NCBI GenBank assembly: GCA_005788585.1
Contig: SYBY01000517.1
Location: 1 to 10,889, forward strand
Length of the DNA: 10,889 nucleotides
Source of the DNA: Actinomycetota bacterium
GTDB lineage: Bacteria > Actinomycetota > Thermoleophilia > Solirubrobacterales > Solirubrobacteraceae
Direction of reading: 5' to 3'
Positions 6,303 to 10,889 of the stretch are shown here, one piece after another. Made by a program: the position numbers and the translations under genes. Position 1 is the stretch's first letter; each line of letters starts with the position of its first letter. The notes beneath the pieces were generated by a model. The model had not been told where the DNA came from and searched no databases. It saw nothing but the letters and a program-made list of their open reading frames with translations.

Positions 6303-7052
6303 TCACGAACCCGAGAGCCACCCCACGGCCTGCCCCCAGAACCGGTCGTGCGACGACCACTCCAGGAACCCCGGTGGCGCCCAGTGCGGCGCGCAGTCTG
6401 ACGCGAACGCCAGCGTGCGCCCGGAGCCGAATGTCCCGACCGCGAGGAACGGGTCGTCGCCGCACGACAGCAGCACCTGCGCCTCGGGCCGCGCCACCAC
6501 CCGGTTGTAGCCCAGGAACCACGGCCACGCAGCATCCACCCCGTCAAGAACCGGATGCTTGAAACCGTCTGCCGCCACCACCGGCGTCACCCCGTCCGGC
6601 CGTTCCACCCGATCGTCACCGTCGAGCAGCGTGACTGGCAGCGCCTCGGCCAGCGCCGTCCGCCCGAAGCCCGCCCGGCCCTCGTAGCCCGAGAACGACA
6701 TCCACCCGCCGATCATCGCCAGCCCGCCGCCGGCGCCGACGAAGTCGCATAGCGCCGCCAGCCGATCGGGCGTTCGCTCCGAGCGGGCCAGCGTCGCGGG
6801 GTGCAGCAGGATGCTGTCCGCCCCGATGTCACTGAGCACGACCACATCAAACGAAGACAACCCCGCCGCATCCGGGAACGACGCCGCCACCAGGTGCGAC
6901 GGCAGGTGCGTCACCGAGCAGCCGCCCGCCTCAAGCGCCGCGCGCAGCCACTCGACCCCCTCCTCGTACGCCGTCGCGGTGAAGTGATCGACGCCCTTGA
7001 TGTGCGTCGTCTGCACCACCCACGACTCGCCGACGATCAGGACCCTTGTCAC
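6303..7052 (-). CDS. Glutamine-amidotransferase-like protein (PF07090 / COG5426 type)
   Basis: The 249-residue protein carries the features of the GATase1-like family PF07090: VLIVGESW (4-11), THIKGVDHFT (16-25), VVLSDIGADSILL (70-82), the elbow region AMIGGWMSFSGYEG (112-125), HPVLDGV (166-172), FLGYNR (179-184) and TLAFASDCAPHWAPP (213-227). The elbow has no nucleophilic Cys (GGWMSFSG), so ordinary glutaminase activity is not expected, and the biochemical role of this family is not known to me. The GTG start at 7052 overlaps the BKACE stop by 4 bases (GTGA), and no strong Shine-Dalgarno sequence precedes it. The frame is open much further upstream, but that portion is a shadow of BKACE. As the last gene of the operon it probably acts on an amide- or sugar-like intermediate or binds one; this is inference. 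Confidence 0.88.
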   Translation of the reverse strand: MTRVLIVGESWVVQTTHIKGVDHFTATAYEEGVEWLRAALEAGGCSVTHLPSHLVAASFPDAAGLSSFDVVVLSDIGADSILLHPATLARSERTPDRLAALCDFVGAGGGLAMIGGWMSFSGYEGRAGFGRTALAEALPVTLLDGDDRVERPDGVTPVVAADGFKHPVLDGVDAAWPWFLGYNRVVARPEAQVLLSCGDDPFLAVGTFGSGRTLAFASDCAPHWAPPGFLEWSSHDRFWGQAVGWLSGS

Positions 7053-7759
7053 GGCGCCACACCAGCCATCGCGGCAGCAACGAGATCGGCATTGCCCGCC
7101 ACCGCCCCGCCGTCGGGCAGCACCAGCACGTCCTCGAACCCGATCCGCGTGTCCCACCCGCGCGCCAGCGCGTCGACGGCGAGTGGCCAGCACGCCGCGC
7201 CCATCCCGTGCTGCAGGCGCGGCAAGGCAATCCCGGCCGCATCCAGCGCTGCGTGGATCGCCGCGCACTCCGCCAGCGCCGCGTCGACATCCTCGGTCAT
7301 CGGCTCGACGATCACCCGCAGCATCCGGTCGGCCAGCCCGCACGCGGCCAACCGCTCGACATCGGCGGCCGTCACCACCGCCGCCTCGACGTCGATCCCG
7401 CGCGAGAGCAGCGCCGCCGCCACCGAGGTCGCGCCCGGGTCGTTGAACATCGCCGAGCCGAAGTCCGGCTCGCGCCATTCGCGCAGCAACTCCAAGCGCC
7501 GCACGGCGTCGGGCTCGATCGACAGCGACGACGAGATCCCCACCGGGAGCCCGCACGCATCGCGCACCACCCGGGCGACCTCGTTGACCACCACCGGGTC
7601 GATCGTCTCCGCCCCACGAGCGTCACGCGCGTGGAGATGGATCGCACCCGCGCCGGCGGCCGCGCACGCCACCGCCTCAGCCGCCAGCTCGGCAGCCGTG
7701 ATCGGGACCGCCGGGTGCTCGGCACGCGTCCGGCCGCCGTTCAGCGCAGCCTTGATCAC
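7049..7759 (-). CDS. Short beta-keto acid cleavage enzyme (BKACE, DUF849)
   Basis: The 236-residue protein begins with the DUF849 signature LNGGRTRAEHPAVPITAAEL (6-25) and continues with GAIHLHARDARG (38-49). H41 and H43 match the zinc-binding HxH. FEDVLVLPDG (208-217) supplies the late Glu/Asp (E209, D210) that complete the site. Family members condense a beta-keto acid with acetyl-CoA and split it into acetoacetate and a new acyl-CoA; 3-keto-5-aminohexanoate cleavage in lysine fermentation is the founding case. Most members have about 270-310 residues, so this is a short form, but both ends look intact. The GTG start at 7759 overlaps the SDR stop by 4 bases, and the stop overlaps the next start by 4 bases. 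Its place after two SDRs fits oxidation of a beta-hydroxy acid to a keto acid followed by cleavage, which is inference. Confidence 0.88.
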   Translation of the reverse strand: MIKAALNGGRTRAEHPAVPITAAELAAEAVACAAAGAGAIHLHARDARGAETIDPVVVNEVARVVRDACGLPVGISSSLSIEPDAVRRLELLREWREPDFGSAMFNDPGATSVAAALLSRGIDVEAAVVTAADVERLAACGLADRMLRVIVEPMTEDVDAALAECAAIHAALDAAGIALPRLQHGMGAACWPLAVDALARGWDTRIGFEDVLVLPDGGAVAGNADLVAAAMAGVAP

Positions 7760-8460
7760 CAGGAGATCAGCTCGCGGCGCTTGTAGAAGCCGCCCGCCGG
7801 CATCTCCTCATCGGGCAGCCGCAGCAGCCAGAGGATCGTGTCCGCGCCCTCGGCCACCGACAGGTACGCGCCCTCGCCGCCCATCGGCGTCTGCACCCAG
7901 CCCGGGCACATCGAGTTGATCGAGATGCCCTCGGACCCGAGCTCGGCGTGCAGCATGCGCGTCATCGCGTTCATGCCGACCTTGCTGATCCGGTAGCCCG
8001 GCGAGATCGACAGCATCTCCGAGAGCTGCGCCATACCGGAGGACACGTTGACGACCCGCGAGGGCGCCGCCGCGCGCAGGCGATCGACGACGGCGATCGT
8101 CAGCCGCCACGCGCCGAACAGGTTCACCTCGACCGTCTGGCGCACGACCTCGAAGTCGACGTCCAGCGGGCTCACGCCGCGGTCCAGGATGATTCCGCTG
8201 TTGTAGACCAGCACGTCGAGCCGGCCGAAGCGCGCACGCACGACCTCCGCGCACGCGTCCACGCTCGCCTGATCGGCGACGTCCAGCGCGACGACCTCGA
8301 CCCGCTCGGCGAGCGCGCCCAGCGACGCGCGCGCCTCCTCCCCCGCCGCCACATCCCGCGCGCCGAGGAAGACGAACCGCCCGTCGGACGCCAGCTCCCG
8401 CACGACCTCGAACCCGATGCCGCGCGCCGCGCCGCTGACCAGCGCCACCCGGTCAGACAC
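7756..8460 (-). CDS. Short-chain dehydrogenase/reductase, NADP-leaning
   Basis: The 234-residue Rossmann enzyme has the cofactor loop SGAARGIG (9-16), ALDVAD (58-63), NSG in place of NAG (87-89), N113, VNVSSG (137-142) and the catalytic YRISK (Y156, K160). Arg35 at the end of strand beta-2 (LGARD) suggests NADP(H). The spacing from SSG to Tyr is two residues longer than in most classical SDRs. The GTG start at 8460 has GGAGG (8474-8470) upstream and overlaps the amidohydrolase stop by 8 bases; a longer start at 8529 would lie deep inside that gene and add residues with no SDR match. The substrate is unknown; a carbonyl or beta-hydroxy acid intermediate is plausible because BKACE follows. Confidence 0.92.
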   Translation of the reverse strand: MSDRVALVSGAARGIGFEVVRELASDGRFVFLGARDVAAGEEARASLGALAERVEVVALDVADQASVDACAEVVRARFGRLDVLVYNSGIILDRGVSPLDVDFEVVRQTVEVNLFGAWRLTIAVVDRLRAAAPSRVVNVSSGMAQLSEMLSISPGYRISKVGMNAMTRMLHAELGSEGISINSMCPGWVQTPMGGEGAYLSVAEGADTILWLLRLPDEEMPAGGFYKRRELISW

Positions 8461-9859
8461 CGGCCGTCGCCTCCACCGATGCCGCGCGCCGCAGGAAGCC
8501 ACGCTCCGGCTGGTCGAGCAGTTCACCATCGGCGATCAGCGGGACGCCGTCGACGATCACCGTGCTCGGCGCGCCCGTGACCACCCGTCCCTCGTGCATC
8601 GAGTAGTCGACCTTCGACTTCGCGCTCTCGACACCCAGCGTCCGCTCGCGCTCCGGATCCCACACCACGAGGTCCGCATCCGCACCGACGGCGACCGCGC
8701 CCTTGCGCCCACCCAAGCCGAACAGACGCGCCGGGGTCGTGCAGCACAGGTCGACCCACTGCTCGAGGGAGATCCGGCCGCCCCGCACGCCGACGTCGAA
8801 CATCAGCGACAAGCGCTCCTCCAGCCCCGGCCCGCCGTTCGGCACCGCGGTGAACCCGCCGCCCGACGCGTAGCGCTCGTGGCGCAGCGCGAGGTTGAAC
8901 GCCGAGTGGTCGGTCGAGATCACGTCAAGCCCGACGCCCGCGAGCGCCGTCCACAGCGCGTCCTGGTCGGCGACCGAGCGGGCCGGCGGGGAGAAGATCC
9001 CGCGCAGCGCCTGGTCGAGCGGCTGCTCGTAGATCGACTCGTCGAACAGGAGGTACTGCGGGCACGTCTCGCCCCAGACCTCCATGCCGCGGGCCTTCGC
9101 CGCCACGATCGGGGCGACCGCGTCCGCGCACGAGACGTGCACGATGAACGTGCGTGCGCCCGTCAGCTCGGCGAACATCAGCGCGCGGTTGACCGCCTCG
9201 GCCTCGGTCGACCGCGGGCGGGTCGACGCGTGGAACGGCGGGGTCAGCGTGTCGGCGGCGACCGCCTCGTGGATGAGCGCGTCGATCGCGTCGCCGTTCT
9301 CGGCGTGGACCATCACCAGCGCACCCGTCTCGGCCGCGACCCGCATCGTGTCCCACATGGCGGGGTCGCCGACCATGAACGACCCGCGGTAGGCCATGAA
9401 CAGCTTGAAGCTCGACACGCCGGTCGCCGGGGCCGCGCGGAGCTCGTCGATCCATGCCGGGTCGGTGAGGTCGCTGATCATCAGGTGCACGCCGACGTCG
9501 GTGACCGGCGGGCTCGCGGCAAGCGCGGCGTGCCAGTCGTCGAGCGTGGAGGCCAGCGACTGGCCGTGCTCTTGGAAGGCGAAGTCGATGATCGTGGTCG
9601 TCCCGCCGAACGCCGCGGCGATGGTGGCCGACGTGAAGTCGTCGGCGCTCGGCACGCCGCCGAAGGTGATCTTCACGTGCGCGTGCGGGTCGACACCGCC
9701 GGGGATGACGTACTGCCCGCGGGCGTCGACGACGTGGTCGGCGGGGCGGGCGATCGACGTCGCGATCTCGCCGATGCGGCCGTCGACGGCGAAGACGTCG
9801 GCGGCGCACCGGCCGGTGCTCGTCACCACCGTGCCGCCTTGGATGAGCGTGGTCGTCAC
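8453..9859 (-). CDS. D-hydantoinase/dihydropyrimidinase-type zinc amidohydrolase
   Basis: The 468-residue protein is a complete cyclic amidohydrolase. All catalytic residues of the D-hydantoinase group are present at near-canonical positions: H59 and H61 in GGVDPHAHV, carboxylated K152 in SFKLFMAYRG with Y157, H185 in VHAENGD, H241 in IVHVS, and D317 in ISTDHS. S290 (FSPPAR) and N341 (VPNGGPG) correspond to substrate-contact positions. It should hydrolyse the amide bond of a hydantoin, dihydropyrimidine or related cyclic imide without ATP. The GTG start at 9859 has a very strong Shine-Dalgarno (GAGGAGGAGG, 9873-9864) and overlaps the upstream SDR stop as GTGA. No N-carbamoyl amidohydrolase gene is seen in the window, so ordinary pyrimidine or hydantoin use is not complete here. 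Allantoinase is a less likely reading because the Tyr and Ser of the hydantoinase group are present. Confidence 0.94.
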   Translation of the reverse strand: MTTTLIQGGTVVTSTGRCAADVFAVDGRIGEIATSIARPADHVVDARGQYVIPGGVDPHAHVKITFGGVPSADDFTSATIAAAFGGTTTIIDFAFQEHGQSLASTLDDWHAALAASPPVTDVGVHLMISDLTDPAWIDELRAAPATGVSSFKLFMAYRGSFMVGDPAMWDTMRVAAETGALVMVHAENGDAIDALIHEAVAADTLTPPFHASTRPRSTEAEAVNRALMFAELTGARTFIVHVSCADAVAPIVAAKARGMEVWGETCPQYLLFDESIYEQPLDQALRGIFSPPARSVADQDALWTALAGVGLDVISTDHSAFNLALRHERYASGGGFTAVPNGGPGLEERLSLMFDVGVRGGRISLEQWVDLCCTTPARLFGLGGRKGAVAVGADADLVVWDPERERTLGVESAKSKVDYSMHEGRVVTGAPSTVIVDGVPLIADGELLDQPERGFLRRAASVEATAGV

Positions 9860-10617
9860 GCGACCTCCTCCTCGTGGTTGGCCCAGACGGCGAGCGCGCC
9901 GCCGTCGGCGTACAGGACCGAGCCCGTCGTGTAGGACGCGGCGTCGGAGCTGAGGAACAGCACGGCTTCGGCGATCTCCGCTGGGGTGCCGAGGCGGCGC
10001 AGCGGGATGCGCGCCCGTTCGAAGGGCGTGGTGTCGAGCGGGTCGCGCAGCTCGCCGATCTCCTGCGGCTTGACCATCACGCCGGGGCCGACCGCGTTGA
10101 CGCGGATACCGAACGGGGCGAGCGCGTTGGCCATGCCCTTCGTCGCCATCGTCACGGCGCCCTTCGACGCCTCGTAGACGACCGACTCGGCGTGGCTGAC
10201 CACCCCGGAAATCGACGTGAGCGTCACGATGCTGCCGGCGATCCCGTGCCGCACCATGCGCCCGCCCGCGGTGCTGCCGAGCAGCAGCGTCGACTTGACG
10301 TTGATCGCGAGCACTTCGTCGATCCGCTGCGGCGTGAGCTCGAGGAACGGCATCCGGCCGTGCGCGGCGGCGCAGTGCGCGACGACCGACACGGGTCCGA
10401 AGCGCTTCTCGGCGGCGTCGAAGATCGCCGGGATGGCGCCGTCCTCGGTGAGGTCGGTGGAGAGCGACAGCGTGCGGTCACCGTCCAACGCCGAGGGCTC
10501 CCGGTCGACCGCGACGACGTTCGCGCCCTCACGCGCGTAGGCCATCGCGCAGGCCGCACCGATCAACCCGCTCGCGCCGGTGACGAGCACGGTGTGATCT
10601 GCGAAGCGTTCCGCCAT
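9856..10617 (-). CDS. Short-chain dehydrogenase/reductase, NAD-leaning
   Basis: The 253-residue classical SDR has TGASGLIG (13-20), D38 at the end of strand beta-2 (VAVDRE), which favours NAD(H), STDLTE (53-58), CAAA in place of NNAG (82-85), N106, S135 and the catalytic YEASK (Y148, K152). The S135-to-Y148 spacing is classical. FGIRVNAVGPG and a C-terminal TTGSVLYADGG complete the fold. ATG 10617 is chosen because MAERFADHTVLVTGAS fits the family N-terminus; a TTG at 10629 would add MYPT only. No Shine-Dalgarno sequence precedes either start, but a TANNNT -10 ends 8 bases before the ATG, which suggests a leaderless or nearly leaderless mRNA. It is the first gene of the overlapped run and its stop overlaps the amidohydrolase start. 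Its substrate is unknown. Confidence 0.92.
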   Translation of the reverse strand: MAERFADHTVLVTGASGLIGAACAMAYAREGANVVAVDREPSALDGDRTLSLSTDLTEDGAIPAIFDAAEKRFGPVSVVAHCAAAHGRMPFLELTPQRIDEVLAINVKSTLLLGSTAGGRMVRHGIAGSIVTLTSISGVVSHAESVVYEASKGAVTMATKGMANALAPFGIRVNAVGPGVMVKPQEIGELRDPLDTTPFERARIPLRRLGTPAEIAEAVLFLSSDAASYTTGSVLYADGGALAVWANHEEEVA

Positions 10618-10637
10618 AGTTGGATACAATATGGCGG
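10611..10637. promoter_or_regulatory. Inverted repeat over promoter and start codon of the right-arm operon, probable operator
   Basis: Perfect 8-base arms CCGCCATA (10611-10618) and TATGGCGG (10630-10637) enclose an 11-base centre. The centre holds TTGGATACAA (10620-10629), close to operators of FCD-type GntR regulators such as ATTGGATCCAAT (VanR, from memory; 10 of 12 match at 10619-10630). The block covers the -10 element and the ATG, so a bound protein would block transcription. Confidence 0.5.
10626..10631 (-). promoter_or_regulatory. -10 element of the right-arm operon
   Basis: On the minus strand TATTGT fits TANNNT and ends 8 bases before the ATG at 10617, in an A/T-rich island that stands out from the GC-rich surroundings. 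The -35 region (TGGAGG at 17-base spacing) is poor, as in regulated promoters. Transcription would start at or just before the ATG. Confidence 0.45.
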
Positions 10638-10672
10638 TTCCGGCGGGTCCTCCATGGACCGTCGGGCCAGGC

Positions 10673-10889
10673 TCAGTCCGCCATCACGTCGCCTCCGGAG
10701 AGGTTCATGACCGCTCCGGTGATGTACGCGCCGCCGACCGGCGAGGCGAGCAGCAGCGCCGTCGGGACGATCTCCTCGACCCGCCCGAACCGGCCGAGCG
10801 GGAGCTCGGCGCGCTTGTTGTCCAGCCACTCCTCGGGCATGCCCATGAGCATGTCCGTCTCGATCGGCCCCGGGGCGATCGCGTTGACG
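10673..10889 (-). CDS. Short-chain dehydrogenase/reductase, C-terminal part (gene continues beyond window)
   Basis: Seventy-one C-terminal residues of an SDR are visible, read on the minus strand from 10888 to the TGA at 10675-10673. They begin with VNAIAPGPIETDM, the classical loop after the catalytic Tyr/Lys helix, and continue with PLGRFGRVEEIVPTALLLAS and the terminal YITGAVMNLSGGDVM strand. The catalytic residues and the start lie outside the window. It precedes the NAD-leaning SDR by 55 bases and runs in the same direction. It may be in the same operon, but the promoter-like site in the gap suggests the downstream genes can also be transcribed separately. The family is clear; the substrate is not. 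Confidence 0.88.
   Translation of the reverse strand, partial: VNAIAPGPIETDMLMGMPEEWLDNKRAELPLGRFGRVEEIVPTALLLASPVGGAYITGAVMNLSGGDVMAD

Noticed and set aside
7053..7556. Extension of the PF07090-like frame upstream through BKACE
   Set aside because: That part is a shadow of the BKACE gene; the family match begins at GTG 7052, which overlaps the BKACE stop.
8417..9934. Long + strand open frame of about 500 codons opposite the amidohydrolase
   Set aside because: The minus strand here encodes a full enzyme with all catalytic residues; the + frame is Arg/Asp-rich and has no motif.
1..10889. Insertion sequences, CRISPR arrays or large direct repeats
   Set aside because: I saw no transposase motif, no regularly spaced repeats and no long repeated segment on either strand; only short hairpins and one repeated 9-mer were found.

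Overview
The window is GC-rich, densely coded bacterial DNA with very strong G/C preference at third codon positions, frequent GTG starts, 4-base stop/start overlaps and TANNNT-type -10 elements. This fits a high-GC actinobacterium. The mix of families (FCD-type GntR regulator, luciferase-like oxidoreductase, and a small 'DGIVFDxPSxxKVVVAV' protein) makes me think of Thermoleophilia (Solirubrobacter/Conexibacter-like), but that placement is from memory and is tentative.

Left arm (+ strand, 2-5353): the 3' part of hyuA and a complete hyuB, the two subunits of an ATP-dependent hydantoinase/oxoprolinase/acetone-carboxylase-type enzyme, overlap by one base. About 100 bases of non-coding DNA follow, with a possible promoter and a small palindrome. 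Then come an FCD-type GntR regulator and a luciferase-like (LLM) flavin or F420 oxidoreductase, which overlap by 4 bases. A hairpin follows the LLM stop codon.

Middle (5354-6302): two small genes face each other. One (5419-5865, +) is an unrecognised 148-residue protein with far more A/T-ending codons than its neighbours. The other (5880-6197, -) is a 105-residue conserved-type protein with a Gly/Arg-rich tail. A short hairpin lies between their stop codons.

Right arm (- strand, 10889 down to 6303): the 3' end of one SDR dehydrogenase, a 55-base gap with an operator-like palindrome over a promoter and start codon, and then a tightly overlapped run of five genes: an SDR, a D-hydantoinase/dihydropyrimidinase-type zinc amidohydrolase with all catalytic residues, a second SDR, a short BKACE (beta-keto acid cleavage enzyme, DUF849) and a glutamine-amidotransferase-like PF07090 protein. 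Overlaps are 4, 8, 4 and 4 bases. A perfect 16-bp palindrome directly follows the last stop codon.

Taken together this looks like a catabolic locus for an unknown cyclic amide, imide or hydantoin-like compound. Two unrelated ring-opening amidases (ATP-dependent HyuAB and zinc-dependent hydantoinase) would open the ring. SDRs and the LLM enzyme would oxidise or reduce the product, BKACE would cleave a beta-keto acid with an acyl-CoA, and the GntR protein would respond to an intermediate. The enzyme families are well supported; the substrate and the pathway order are inference. No stretch longer than about 110 bases lacks a gene, and I see no insertion sequence, CRISPR array, tRNA or rRNA.
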